Assembly: GCA_028819235.1 (NCBI GenBank)
Contig: JAPPMC010000055.1
Location: 1 to 49,571 of the forward strand
DNA from: Bryobacterales bacterium
GTDB taxonomy: Bacteria > Acidobacteriota > Terriglobia > Bryobacterales > UBA6623
Direction of reading: 5' to 3'
DNA length: 49,571 nt
Shown: in pieces, positions 1-9,900 of the stretch
Layout of the letters: each line of letters starts with the position of its first letter
Position numbering within the stretch: position 1 is the stretch's first letter
Position numbers and translations under genes: made by a program
Notes under the pieces: generated by a model
The model's database searches: none
What the model was told of the DNA's origin: nothing
Seen by the model: only the letters and a program-made list of their open reading frames with translations

Positions 1-110
1 CCCTTTGCGACTCTCATCACGGGCGGATAGGGTCTGCTTGTGTGGCACGGGCAGGGTGCGCCGGGTCATCGGCCCCGACAGGATCCGGACGGAGCTGTCC
101 CCCTGCCCCG

Positions 111-116
111 TATAAT
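111..116 (+). promoter_or_regulatory. Candidate -10 box upstream of uvrA
   Basis: A perfect TATAAT stands out in GC-rich sequence 58 nt before the likely uvrA start. The hexamer 17 nt upstream (88-93) is a poor -35 match, so the call rests on the -10 alone. The bases just before it (101-111) can pair with 47-56 as a 10-bp stem with one bulge; that could be the end of an upstream transcript or a regulatory fold. This is inference only. Confidence 0.35.
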
Positions 117-173
117 TGGCCTCTACGAGTGGGCGCCCATCCTTCGCGCCCCCGCAGCCAGGACGCCAAAACC

Positions 174-2999
174 TTGCCGGCGGACCATCTTGAGATTCGC
201 GGCGCTCGGGTTCACAACCTCAAGGGAATCGACCTCCGCCTTCCGCACAACCAGATGGTGGTGGTGACGGGCGTGTCGGGCTCGGGCAAGTCCTCGCTGG
301 TGTTCCACCTGATCTACGCGGAGGGGCGCCGACGCTACGTCGAGGCGCTCTCTTCCTACGCGCGACAGTTCCTAGAGCGCATAGATCGGCCGGAAGTGGA
401 CGAAGTGACGGGCGTCTCACCCACTGTCGCCTTGCGCCAGAAGAACACCACCAGGAACCCTGTGGCCACTGTCGCGACGACAACAGAGATCGCCGACTTC
501 TTGAGGCTGCTGTTCGCGCGGGCCGGGCGCGTTCACTGCCGCGGGTGCGGACGTCGGGTCACGCGCAGTCCCGTGGACGCGGTGACGGAGAAGGTGCTCT
601 CATTGCCGGACGGCACGCGGTTCTACGTGATGTTCCCGGTTGACAGGGGACCTGGCGGGTGGCTGGCACCGCCGTCGGATCGGGTGATGGACCCCAGCCC
701 GCCACTGAAGGAGCGACTCGCCAGCTTGAGGGCCCGCGGGTTCAACCGGCTGTACCAAGGCGGAAGGATCGTGCAGTTTTCCACCCCAGAGTCACTTCTG
801 GATCTGGACCTCAGCTCTACCGTCTGGGTGCTGGTCGACCGGCTCGCAATCTCGCCGGACGCACGTGAACGTGTGGCCGAAGCCGTGGAGAAGGCCTACC
901 GGGAATCCGGGAGAGTCGCGTTCTCCAATCCGGATGGAACGCAAGTTCTCGGATTCAGCCAGGGCTTGGCTTGCGACGAGTGCGGGATCGCCTATCGGGA
1001 CCCTGACCCCAGATGGTTCAGTCTACAGACCGGCGCCGCACTCTGCCGGAGTTGTGGCGGCAGAGGCCAAGGTTCGTTCCCCGTGCCGGGACACTTGGTG
1101 GAATCGCCCCATAGGAGCCTCCTGAAGAAGCCGATTCCGGCATGGACCGGAGCGCGTTCCAGATACGCAGGGTACATGCGGGAAATGCTGGATGCGGCAA
1201 CGCGGCGCGGAATCCCGTTGAACGTCCCTTACGAAGACCTGTCCGACGACCAAAAAGAATTCCTCGAGGAGGGAGGGTACGGATACCGCGGCATTCGAGG
1301 CTTCTTTGACGACGTGCACAGGGGCCTGCTCGGCGAGGAAGCTGAGATCGCAGTGGACGAATCGGTGGACTGGACGACGTGTCCCGCATGCCGCGGCCAA
1401 CGCTTCTCGGGAGAGGTACTGCGGGTCTTGGTTGGCGGAGAGCGCATCACGGACGTCCTAGCCCTAAGCTTGGAAGAAGCCCTCGATTTCTTCAGCAACT
1501 TACGGCTCGAAGCCACGGAGCAGGCGGCCGCCAAGCCCCTGCTGCGCGAAATCCTTGGACGCCTCCAGTACTTGGTAGACGTGGGCCTGCACTATCTCAC
1601 GCTCGACCGGCAGACTGCAACGCTCTCTGGGGGCGAGGCACAGCGAATCCAGCTGGCCGGATCGCTCGGATCGAAGCTCGTCGGCGTTTCCTACGTGCTG
1701 GACGAGCCCTCCATTGGCCTCCACTGCCGCGACATTTCACAGCTTGTCCGGGTACTGCACCGGCTGAGGGACTTGGGGAACACCATCTTCGTGGTCGAGC
1801 ACGACGCGGAGATCATGCGAAGTGCCGACTACTTGGTCGACTTGGGGCCTGCGGGCGGCGAGCATGGAGGCAAGGTGATCTTCGCCGGGCCAGCGGGCGA
1901 ACTCTCTAAGAACACCGCCGACTCGGTGACCGGCCAGTACCTGACCGGGACGGCTTCGATCCCGGTCCCGCGCCGGCGTCGTAGCGTGTCGTTTGACCGC
2001 CGCGGGTCCGTCACCTTTCGCGGCGCCAAGATCAACAATCTCAAGTCCATCGATGTCCGGCTGCCGCTGAGAGCAATGGTCGCGATTACGGGTGTCTCCG
2101 GCTCTGGAAAGAGCACTCTCTTGGAGAATGTCCTCTTCGAAGGCCTGCAGGAAGCGGCCCGCTGGGGTGGGCAGTGGGATTTGGAGGGGGTCGCCGGGGT
2201 GGAAATGCCGAGTCCCCCGGTCTGGCCCCTCAAGCTCGACCAGACCTCGACCGACCTGGGGTCCAGATCCACGCCCATCACGTATATGGGAGTATTTGAC
2301 CTCGTCCGTGCCGCCTTCGCCAACACCAAGGACGCCACGAGGCGAGGGCTGAGTCCCAGCCACTTCTCCTTCAATGTAGAAGGGGGCCGTTGCCCCGAGT
2401 GCAAGGGATCGGGCCGCCAGACCGTGGACATGCAGTTCCTGGCCGATGTGGAGCTCATCTGCGATTCCTGCAACGGTCGGCAGTTCCAGGACGAGTTGCT
2501 TGAGGTTCGGTACTTGGGCAAGAACATCCGGGAAGTGCTGGACCTCACTGTGGACCAGGCGGTCTGGTTCTTCTCGCCGCTTCCGCTGGTCCGGAAGGCG
2601 CTGGAGGCGCTCGCTGACGTCGGCCTTGGCTACCTCCGCCTCGGACAGCGCGCGTCGGAACTCTCCGGAGGCGAGGTGCAGCGCCTCAGGCTGGCCGATA
2701 TTGCCAACGGCCGATCCGCCGAGAATGCTCTGCTATTGTTCGACGAGCCGACCACCGGTCTTCACTTCGCGGACATCAAGAAGCTGTTGGGCGTGTTCGA
2801 CCGCCTGATCGGTCAAGGGACAAGCGTCGTGTTGATCGAGCACCATTTGGATGTGATCAAGTGCGCGGACTGGGTGATCGACCTCGGTCCGGAGGGGGGC
2901 GATGCGGGAGGGGAAATCGTGGCCGAAGGGCCTCCGGAGGTCATCGCCCAATGCGAGCGGTCTCACACCGGCCGCTACCTTCGCGAGGTGCTGAATTGA
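174..2999 (+). CDS. uvrA: Excinuclease ABC subunit UvrA (possibly a divergent paralogue)
   Basis: This is the damage-recognition ATPase of nucleotide excision repair, which loads UvrB on DNA in the cytoplasm. The TTG start at 174 has an AGGAC ribosome site at 160-164 and gives 941 residues, the usual UvrA length. The reading frame is open back to an ATG at 42, but those 44 extra residues look non-conserved. Two ABC ATPase halves are visible, with Walker A motifs at about residues 33-41 and 640-648. Zinc-finger cysteines lie at 267/270/291/294 and 740/743/763/766, the second set matching E. coli numbering. Each half has an LSGGE signature and a DEP Walker B. The region after the second Walker A reads DLGSRSTPITY where the standard protein has an IGRTPRSNP-type stretch, and the second signature is ELSGGEVQRLRLA. 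These changes suggest it could be a second UvrA copy rather than the housekeeping one. Confidence 0.95.
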   Translation: MPADHLEIRGARVHNLKGIDLRLPHNQMVVVTGVSGSGKSSLVFHLIYAEGRRRYVEALSSYARQFLERIDRPEVDEVTGVSPTVALRQKNTTRNPVATVATTTEIADFLRLLFARAGRVHCRGCGRRVTRSPVDAVTEKVLSLPDGTRFYVMFPVDRGPGGWLAPPSDRVMDPSPPLKERLASLRARGFNRLYQGGRIVQFSTPESLLDLDLSSTVWVLVDRLAISPDARERVAEAVEKAYRESGRVAFSNPDGTQVLGFSQGLACDECGIAYRDPDPRWFSLQTGAALCRSCGGRGQGSFPVPGHLVESPHRSLLKKPIPAWTGARSRYAGYMREMLDAATRRGIPLNVPYEDLSDDQKEFLEEGGYGYRGIRGFFDDVHRGLLGEEAEIAVDESVDWTTCPACRGQRFSGEVLRVLVGGERITDVLALSLEEALDFFSNLRLEATEQAAAKPLLREILGRLQYLVDVGLHYLTLDRQTATLSGGEAQRIQLAGSLGSKLVGVSYVLDEPSIGLHCRDISQLVRVLHRLRDLGNTIFVVEHDAEIMRSADYLVDLGPAGGEHGGKVIFAGPAGELSKNTADSVTGQYLTGTASIPVPRRRRSVSFDRRGSVTFRGAKINNLKSIDVRLPLRAMVAITGVSGSGKSTLLENVLFEGLQEAARWGGQWDLEGVAGVEMPSPPVWPLKLDQTSTDLGSRSTPITYMGVFDLVRAAFANTKDATRRGLSPSHFSFNVEGGRCPECKGSGRQTVDMQFLADVELICDSCNGRQFQDELLEVRYLGKNIREVLDLTVDQAVWFFSPLPLVRKALEALADVGLGYLRLGQRASELSGGEVQRLRLADIANGRSAENALLLFDEPTTGLHFADIKKLLGVFDRLIGQGTSVVLIEHHLDVIKCADWVIDLGPEGGDAGGEIVAEGPPEVIAQCERSHTGRYLREVLN

Positions 3000-3637
3000 A
3001 GCTGCTGGCCTTGACGCTGCTGGCCGCGCCGCTGGTCGCCCAGCATCGCGATTTTCCGCATCAGCCGCACTTGCAGGTCGGCATGGATTGCCAGTACTGC
3101 CACGGCGAGGCCGCAGGCAGCACTGCCGCCGAGGACAATCTCCTGCCGAACGAGGCGGTGTGCACGGCCTGCCACAGCAAGCAGGGAGCGGTCGAAATCG
3201 ACACAACCTGGATTGCGTCTTTGCGTCCTGGAGCCCGCAGCTACCGGTTCGACCATGCCTTTCACATGAAGCTGGGTAACCCGGCGCCCCTGATCGCGGC
3301 CGCGATCGACGCCGATACGTACCACGGAAGGCCGGGGGACGCGAGGCGCTTTCTCGAGACGGCCAACACATGTGCGGCCTGCCATCGGGGTCTCCAAGAA
3401 AGCGAGACGGTAGAGCCGGGAGTGCACTTGCCTCGGATGGCCGACTGCATCGTCTGCCACACCCGCATCGACAACCCGTTCACTTGCCCGGACTGTCACC
3501 TTGACGGGGCTGATCTGAAACCTGCCGATCACACCCGAGAGTTTGTCGACGGACACTCGACCGGCAAGGCCGGGTTAGACAAGCTCTCGTGCTTGCCCTG
3601 CCACGGGCGCAACTTCGCCTGCATGGGCTGCCACTGA
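2996..3637 (+). CDS. Exported heptaheme c-type cytochrome
   Basis: This is a predicted periplasmic electron-transfer protein of 213 residues. The TTG start at 2996 overlaps the uvrA stop (TTGA) and has a GAGGTG ribosome site 5 nt upstream, so translation is probably coupled to uvrA. A short hydrophobic signal peptide (KLLALTLLAAPLVA) is followed by seven CxxCH heme motifs: CQYCH at 32-36, then CTACH, CAACH, CIVCH, CPDCH, CLPCH, and CMGCH at 209-213. The last heme histidine is the C-terminal residue. Histidines in FPHQPH and FDHAFH contexts resemble the distal ligands of the cytochrome c3/c7 class. Its redox partner cannot be told from the neighbours, which are a DNA-repair gene and a convergent oxidoreductase. 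Confidence 0.85.
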   Translation: MKLLALTLLAAPLVAQHRDFPHQPHLQVGMDCQYCHGEAAGSTAAEDNLLPNEAVCTACHSKQGAVEIDTTWIASLRPGARSYRFDHAFHMKLGNPAPLIAAAIDADTYHGRPGDARRFLETANTCAACHRGLQESETVEPGVHLPRMADCIVCHTRIDNPFTCPDCHLDGADLKPADHTREFVDGHSTGKAGLDKLSCLPCHGRNFACMGCH

Positions 3638-3660
3638 GGCCGCCTGGCCTGTGGCGGACC
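3638..3660. terminator. Hairpin between convergent genes
   Basis: GGCCGCC at 3638-3644 can pair with GGCGG-A-CC at 3653-3660, with one bulged base and an 8-nt loop. It sits in the 33-bp gap between the cytochrome gene and the convergent oxidoreductase gene and could stop transcription from both sides. No T-run follows, so it is weak as an intrinsic terminator. Confidence 0.3.
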
Positions 3661-3670
3661 GCGTAGCCGA

Positions 3671-4975
3671 TCACACGTCTTCGGGAGCCGGGACCTCGAA
3701 GCCCTTGCGGTATGCCTTTCCGAGCATCTCGTTGGCGCGCTCGTCGCCCTTGAACCGCAGTGTCTCGCGGTCGAACTCGAGCTTGCGGTCCCGCTTGAAC
3801 GCGATGTTGCCCAAGTGCGCCAACGCTGCCGAATGGTGCGCCGACTCGACCGTCCCGTGCTGGTCGTCTGTCTTGCGGCTGCGTACGGCCTTGATGAAGT
3901 TCTCGAAGTGCCTGGTCGGAGCCTCGCCGCTCTCCTGGAGTTCCGGCCTGCGCCCGCGGAAGATCTCCCACTTCGTGTAGCCCGAGACCACGAGGTAGCC
4001 CTCGGATCCGTAGAAGATGTTGCCGTTCGCAGAGCGAGTCTCGTGGTTCGAGTGCCAGAACCTCACCGCAACCTCGGCCATTTTGCGCTCCTTCTTGAAT
4101 TGCAGAAGGGTCGTCAGCATTTCCGGCGTCTCCCTGTGGTCGTTCCAGATGTAGCGACCGCCGGACGACATCACCTCGTCGGGCAGGGTCACGCCCAAGC
4201 CCCACTGCAGCATGTCCAGCTCGTGGATCCCCTGATTCCCGATTTCGCCGTTGCCGAAGTCCCACGTCCAGTGCCAGTTGTAGTGCACGTGGCGCTTCGA
4301 GTAGGGCCGCCATTTCCCAGGCCCGACCCAGAGGTCGTAGTCGAGGGTCTCTGGGGGCTGCTCGTCCGGCGCTGGCTCAAGCGGCGGACGCCACTTGAAA
4401 ATGGTCGCCCGGCCCATGTACACGTCGCCGATGGCCCCGTCGCGCATCTTCTGGACGGCCTCGCGGATCGCCTCGGAACTGCGCAGCTGGACGCCGTTCT
4501 GCACGATCCGGCCGTACTTCTTGGCGGCAGCGATCAGGCTCAGGCCCTCGTTGAAAGTGTGCGTAGCGGGCTTCTCGATGTACACGTCCTTGCCGGCCTG
4601 GCACGCCCAGACGGAAGCCAGAGTGTGCCAATGGTTCGGCGTGGCAATCGTGATGACGTCGATGTCCTTGTCCTCGATGACCCTTCGCAGGTCCTGGACC
4701 ACGCTGGGCCTGTGCCCGTGCTTCTTTTCGAACTCACCGGCGCGTTTGCGCGCAATCTCGAGGTCGGGATCAACGAAGGTTGTCACCTCGACGTTGTCAA
4801 GGGGCTGGAGGCCATACATGTGGCTCTGGCCACGACCGTTCACGCCGAGCACGGCCGCCCGAATGCGGTCGTTGGCACCAAGTACGGAACTCCCAGCGGC
4901 AAGCGCGGTGGCCGGTGCCGCCGCGGCAGCTGTCTTGACAAACGTCCTGCGATGAATCGAATTGTTGAGAGGCAT
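3671..4975 (-). CDS. Tat-exported Gfo/Idh/MocA family oxidoreductase
   Basis: This is an NAD(P)-dependent oxidoreductase of 434 residues, probably acting on a sugar or polyol in the periplasm. The N-terminus carries a twin-arginine signal (RRTFVKT followed by an alanine-rich stretch), as is common for this family in Acidobacteriota and Planctomycetes. A Rossmann segment follows (AAVLGVNGRGQSH), and then the family EKP motif at residues 134-136. The C-terminal domain includes GNGEIGNQGIHELDMLQWG. The ATG start has an AGGAAA ribosome site about 9 nt upstream. It converges on the heptaheme cytochrome gene; the next gene upstream on its strand ends 173 bp away. The substrate cannot be predicted. 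A 445-codon open frame on the opposite strand is a coding shadow. Confidence 0.9.
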   Translation of the reverse strand: MPLNNSIHRRTFVKTAAAAAPATALAAGSSVLGANDRIRAAVLGVNGRGQSHMYGLQPLDNVEVTTFVDPDLEIARKRAGEFEKKHGHRPSVVQDLRRVIEDKDIDVITIATPNHWHTLASVWACQAGKDVYIEKPATHTFNEGLSLIAAAKKYGRIVQNGVQLRSSEAIREAVQKMRDGAIGDVYMGRATIFKWRPPLEPAPDEQPPETLDYDLWVGPGKWRPYSKRHVHYNWHWTWDFGNGEIGNQGIHELDMLQWGLGVTLPDEVMSSGGRYIWNDHRETPEMLTTLLQFKKERKMAEVAVRFWHSNHETRSANGNIFYGSEGYLVVSGYTKWEIFRGRRPELQESGEAPTRHFENFIKAVRSRKTDDQHGTVESAHHSAALAHLGNIAFKRDRKLEFDRETLRFKGDERANEMLGKAYRKGFEVPAPEDV

Positions 4976-5148
4976 GGTGAGATTTCCTATCTTTCGATGC
5001 TAGCCAATGTCGGCGAACGTGGCAAGGCCCACCGGGATGAAGTCTCAGCAAGCCGAAGCGACACACAGGCTGGCCGTTTCCGCGACCCGGAAGGACGGAC
5101 TGCGCCGAGGGCCGCCCACACCGTGCCAATCGCGGCCCTCGTGGGTGG

Positions 5149-5742
5149 CTAACGCGAAGCGAAGATCGTCACCCGGTTCCCCTGAAACTCATTCACACTC
5201 CGTTCCAACGAGCTGTACCGCAGCAGCGACGCGATGGCCCGCAGCCGCTCGCGCGCGTCCGGCGTCAGTACGGCCACGAAAACGTCGGCCTCATCCGAGT
5301 AGGAGTACCGCTCATACCGGGGCGCCAGCCCGGCCAGCAACTTGAGGGCCTGATCCCAGAAGCTGTGGCGGCGGAACAAACGCCGCTGCTGTCCGATCTC
5401 GGCCGTGATCTCAACCGGTCCTCTGGTTCCCCAAAGCAGGATCTTGGTGCAACGGGACAGATCCAGAACTCGGTCCGGCTCATCGTCCGGGTACTTCTCG
5501 AGCAAGGCGGCAACCTCCATAGCCGACGCGTGGATGGGCACCCATCGGAAGAGAGAACCGCCGCTGACCAGCCTTCCGCCAGCCAAGATGTCGGCGACTC
5601 GTCCGACATCCTTGCCGCACACAGCCAGAATTCTGGCTCCAAGGCTGATCAGCGAGACCTCAAGGCGCTCCACCGCAGCCATGGTGAGATAGCCAGCGGA
5701 TTCCGAGCTGACCTTGCACGGGACCGCCTTCGGAAGCGCCAA
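5149..5742 (-). CDS. Conserved-looking hypothetical protein
   Basis: I do not recognise this family. The 197-residue protein has no signal peptide or membrane segment. Its composition is that of a folded globular protein: alternating hydrophobic strands (RLEVSLISLGARILAV, TKILLWG) and amphipathic helices (AMEVAALLEKY, WDQALKLLAGL, DARERLRAIASLL). A DEADVFVAVL strand sits near the end. The farthest start is TTG at 5742; an internal ATG at 5682 (residue 21) is also possible, and neither has a clear ribosome site. It lies 93 bp downstream of the DoxX-thioredoxin gene on the same strand and may share its transcript. Confidence 0.55.
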   Translation of the reverse strand: MALPKAVPCKVSSESAGYLTMAAVERLEVSLISLGARILAVCGKDVGRVADILAGGRLVSGGSLFRWVPIHASAMEVAALLEKYPDDEPDRVLDLSRCTKILLWGTRGPVEITAEIGQQRRLFRRHSFWDQALKLLAGLAPRYERYSYSDEADVFVAVLTPDARERLRAIASLLRYSSLERSVNEFQGNRVTIFASR

Positions 5743-5835
5743 GCGGCCATCATACTCGCCGGCGACCTGCGGCTGCGGACGGCTGACGCTCTATGTCGCG
5801 TAACCGCAATCCGGCACTGTTGCCAACGGTGAGGC

Positions 5836-6735
5836 CTAGTCTATGAAGCCGTGTCGGCGCAGCATGTCGCCGAGGTCGGGCTCTTCCCAGAACACGATCT
5901 CACCCAGAACAGCGCCGTCGCGCACGACCGCGCCGAACGGCACATCCTGGAACTCGAAGGATTCCCGAAGGGTATCGATGTCCGGCGACAGCCTCACGCC
6001 TTGGAGACCCGCATCCTGGAGAAACCCGGGCCCCCAATCGGGATCTTGGGTCGGAATCCCAACGACGTGGGCGTTCCAATCGTACTTGGCCATCGTCTGG
6101 CCAGCGTGCAGGCAGTGCAGGCACGACGGATTAAAGAAGAAAAGGAATGTGTTGCCCTCCCGCAGGTCAAGCGGACCGCCGTCCGTCGTGACCGTCTGCG
6201 CTACGCGGACCTCGGGCTGCGGGCCCAGCCGTTCGACGCCCAACATCACGCCGGCAATGGCCGCAACCGCCAACGCCGCCCCTGCAGCGCCACGCAGGCC
6301 GGACGGCTTGGGCGACCAGCGGACCGCGACGAGCGAGACCGCGATCATGGCGGCGTCACTCCAAAAGAAGGCCGGGCCAACCGCCCTCTCAAGCCACGGG
6401 AAGCAGGAGCAATCCTCGCCTTGCAGCGTCTGGTAGTTGATTCCCATGTAGCCCATGAACCCGGCCAGCAGGCCGACCGACAGCAGCCCGCCCCACCTCC
6501 GCCAAGACGGCCGCAGCAGCAGGATCCCGGCGAACACTTCCGAGACTCCGACAGCCAAGGTCCCGGCCAAGCTCAGGTGCACGGGAACGAGCAGTTGCGT
6601 GAGCTTCAGCTGCCAGCCCGCGATGTCGGTCAGTTTCCAAAAGCCAGCGCTGAGCCATAGCAGCGCCATCACCAGAGCGGCCACAGTCCCGGCCCAGCGC
6701 ACTAACGCCCGATTCTTCGACTCTTCCGGGTCCAC
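5836..6735 (-). CDS. DoxX/MauE-like membrane protein fused to a thioredoxin-like domain
   Basis: The protein of about 299 residues is probably an inner-membrane thiol-redox protein. The N-terminal half has about four transmembrane helices in a DoxX/MauE arrangement, with a DCSCFPW cysteine pair before the last helix. The C-terminal half resembles a TlpA/thioredoxin fold, with FFFNPSCLHC giving a CxxC at residues 205-208 and a DVPFGAVVRDG stretch like the cis-proline loop. The frame is open far upstream over the Oar-like gene; GTG at 6735 is the likely start because the hydrophobic region begins soon after it. A TATACT lies only about 10 nt upstream, so the message may be almost leaderless. 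It is divergent from the receptor gene. A role in periplasmic disulfide or electron transfer is inference. Confidence 0.75.
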   Translation of the reverse strand: MDPEESKNRALVRWAGTVAALVMALLWLSAGFWKLTDIAGWQLKLTQLLVPVHLSLAGTLAVGVSEVFAGILLLRPSWRRWGGLLSVGLLAGFMGYMGINYQTLQGEDCSCFPWLERAVGPAFFWSDAAMIAVSLVAVRWSPKPSGLRGAAGAALAVAAIAGVMLGVERLGPQPEVRVAQTVTTDGGPLDLREGNTFLFFFNPSCLHCLHAGQTMAKYDWNAHVVGIPTQDPDWGPGFLQDAGLQGVRLSPDIDTLRESFEFQDVPFGAVVRDGAVLGEIVFWEEPDLGDMLRRHGFID

Positions 6736-6925
6736 TCCCCAAGTATAGGTTTCGTCCAGCCACCCCTGAGCAGAGAGCCGACAGGACGCAAGAAGCCCGG
6801 GCCGCCGCCCGGAAGCCCGCCGAGGCCCCTTAAGATGGACGCTTGGCGGCTGCGTTGTCGTAGGCTGATTCTTGCGGGCCGCAACGCGAGCTGATGGTTC
6901 CCGCCTTGTTGCTCCTGCCCCAGCC

Positions 6926-9900
6926 ATGACAGCCGGACTGAGACTCGGCCTTTGCTTGATCACTGCCGTCGTCGCGGCCTCGATCCCGGCGGCGCTGGAG
7001 GCCCAATTCGACGCCCACCTAGGTCGCATAGTCGGCGAAGTGCGAGGGCCGGACGGCCTCGTTGTCCCTGAAGCGGAAGTGGTGGTCCGGAGCGCCCAGA
7101 GCGGCATGCGCAGGTCGGCGCGAAGCGATGGCCTAGGCCGGTTCCAGTTCGGGTCTCTGCGGCCTGGCGAATACTCCGTCACGGCAACCGCAACTGGCTT
7201 CGCCCCGTCGACCGTCGACGGGATCACGGTGAGCGTGGGAGGCGCGGTCCGGGCTGAGATCCGGCTCGCCCTCGGCGCGACCTTTACGGAGATCGAGGTC
7301 AGCGCCGCCCTGCTGGACGCGTTGTTGCCAGCTACCAGCAACGTGGTCGGCAGCAAGGTGTTCAGCGACCTGCCGATCAATGGCCGCCGGTTCCACGACT
7401 TTGCCCTGCTGACCCCTGGCGTTCAAGTTTCGCGGGCCGCTGGGCACCTCTCCTTCGGAGCGCAGAGGGGCATTTACACGAACGTCTCGGTCGATGGGAC
7501 GGACTATAACCAAGCGTTCTTCGGTGGCATACAGGGTGGCGAACGGGCCGGATCCGCGATGACGCTTCCCCAGAGTGCAATTCAGGAGTTTCAGGCCGTC
7601 ACATCAGGGTTCACCGCGGAATACGGGCGCACGACTTCCGGCGTGGTCAACGTGTCCACCAAGTCCGGAAGCAACGAATTGCACGGAGACGCCTTCTTCC
7701 AAGTCCGTGACCCGCGGCTCGGCGCGACCGATCCCTTCGGCGCGAAGGTGCTAGAGAGCCTCCGGCAGTTCGGCGGGGCGGCCGGCGGCCCGCTCCTCAA
7801 GAACCGGGCGTTCTGGTTCGCCGCCGTGGAGCGCCAGCTGAGTACGAGCCCGCGGTACGTGGAGTTCCCGCAACTGGACGGAGCCGACCGCGCGGCAGGG
7901 CCTGAGGCCTACGACCTATTCGCAAGCCTCGAGGAGCCCTTCGACTCGACCAACGACGCTATAGCATTCACTCCCCGGGGCGACTACCAGTTCCGGAACG
8001 GCAGCCAGCTGATGGCCCGCTACAACTACAGCTTCGGCGAGGGCGTAAACGCGATTAGCATCGGCGACCCGAAGCATGCCCGCACGACCGACGCTCTGGG
8101 CAACAACGGTATCGAACAGAACGAGATCCACTACTTCACGACCCAGCTGACCAGTCTCGTCTCGCCTAGCACGGTCAATCAGTTGCGCTTCGCAGTGACG
8201 CAGGAACAGCGCCCTCGCCTTGCGAACGGGAACGATCCCAACATCAGCACGGCCATCGGCCAGTTCGGGGCCCGGGACTGGCTCACCACCGTCGAGACCG
8301 ACGTGCGACCGACGATCACGAACAGCCTAATGGTCAACTCGGGGGCCCACGCCTTCAAGGTCGGCGCGCACTTGGACCGCGTCTGGATTGACGACATGTA
8401 CGGCGCGAACCAGCGAGGGCGCTTCATCGTCTTCAGCTCCGATCCGAACGAGATCTTGGACATGCTCACCCCGGGTGGCCGGATTGCTAACCGCTTCGAC
8501 GGTCCTGGCGTGTACCTACGCCAGATCGGGAACCTGCTCGGAGTACAGCGCCTAGCACATGCTGCTGTGTACGCGCAGGACTCGTGGCATGTTGCGCCCG
8601 GGCTGACGCTCGACTTGGGCTTTCGCTGGGAGGGCCAGTTCAACCAAGACCCAGAAGTCGGCAATGACGACCTGATCGAGCGAGTCCGGGCCGCGCCGTT
8701 TCCCGGAGGCAGGCTCGAACCGACTTATCTGGCGGACTCCGTGCGGCAATGGATGCCCCGCCTTGGCGTTGCATTCAGCCCTACGAGATGGGGAGATCGG
8801 CTCGTCCTGCGAGCGAGTGCCGGCGTGTTCTTTGCGACCACGCCCCCGGTTTTCCTCAACGACCCGACGAAGGCCTTCCGCAACCCGGGATTCGACATTT
8901 CGGTTACCATCCCATCGCCCGGCAAGACGGTGTACCGGCAGTTCTTGGATGCGGGCATCGACCTCAACCAGTACCCGCTATCCGGGATTCCCGTTTTCAG
9001 TCATGACGAAGTCGCCAAGGTGTTGGGTGGAGATCTGTACGCCGGGGCCGCGCCGACAGTCGTGCATCCAAACTTCCGCAACCCTAGATCCATCAAGTAC
9101 AACGCGTCGGCCGAGTTCAGTCTCTCCAGCAACGTGACGGCCGGTATCGAATGGATGCGGAACTCGACGGCATTCCTTCACGGATTACGCGACTACAATC
9201 TGCCGCGATCTTCGGTCCGGCCGGGCGATCAGGCCGCAATCCCCTGGTACGATCTGGCACAGCGGCCGGAACCGCGGCTCGGCCCCGTCGTGGTCACGGA
9301 ATCAATCGGGCGGGCAACCTACCACGGGATATCGACGCACTGGAAGCGTCACGGGGAGCGGCTTCAGGTGGTCGCCCACTACACATACGCCCGGGCCTAC
9401 TCAAGCGACATCAACGAGGGCTTCTTTTGGGGCCCCCTCTACACGGACCAAGGGCGCCCCGAAGGTGCCTGGGGACCGGCGAACCTGGACCTGCGGCACC
9501 AGCTGACGGCGCATGGCGTCCTGCGGCTGCCCCGGGGCCTGACCTGGTCATTGATCCTGCGGGCCACCAGCGGACCGCCGCTGAGCCCGCAGTCCGGGCT
9601 CGACGTCAACGGTGACTTGGTGAACAACGATCGCGCGCTGGAAGCTCCTGGCCGTTTCTTCGGTAGGAACTCTTTTCGCAATCGCGGCATGCGCAACGTA
9701 GACATGCGGCTGCTGCGGCAGTTCCGATTGTCGGAGAGTGCCGCCGTAGATCTCTCGCTCGAGCTGTTCAATGCCTTCAACTTCGACAACGTCGAGTACG
9801 GGGCCTTCAACACGATCTATGGTACGGGCATCGATCTCGGGAACGGTCGGCCCACAGGGCCGCTGGACTCGTTCCTGAGGCTCAGGGCAGACGACGGCAG

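Noticed and set aside
42..173. ATG start for uvrA at position 42
   Set aside because: The 44 added residues show no UvrA similarity and cross a TATAAT. The TTG at 174 has a well-placed AGGAC site and gives the normal 941-residue length.
3815..5152. 445-codon open frame opposite the Tat-exported oxidoreductase
   Set aside because: The minus-strand protein has a Tat signal, Rossmann motif and EKP motif; the plus-strand frame is low-complexity and is a GC-driven shadow.
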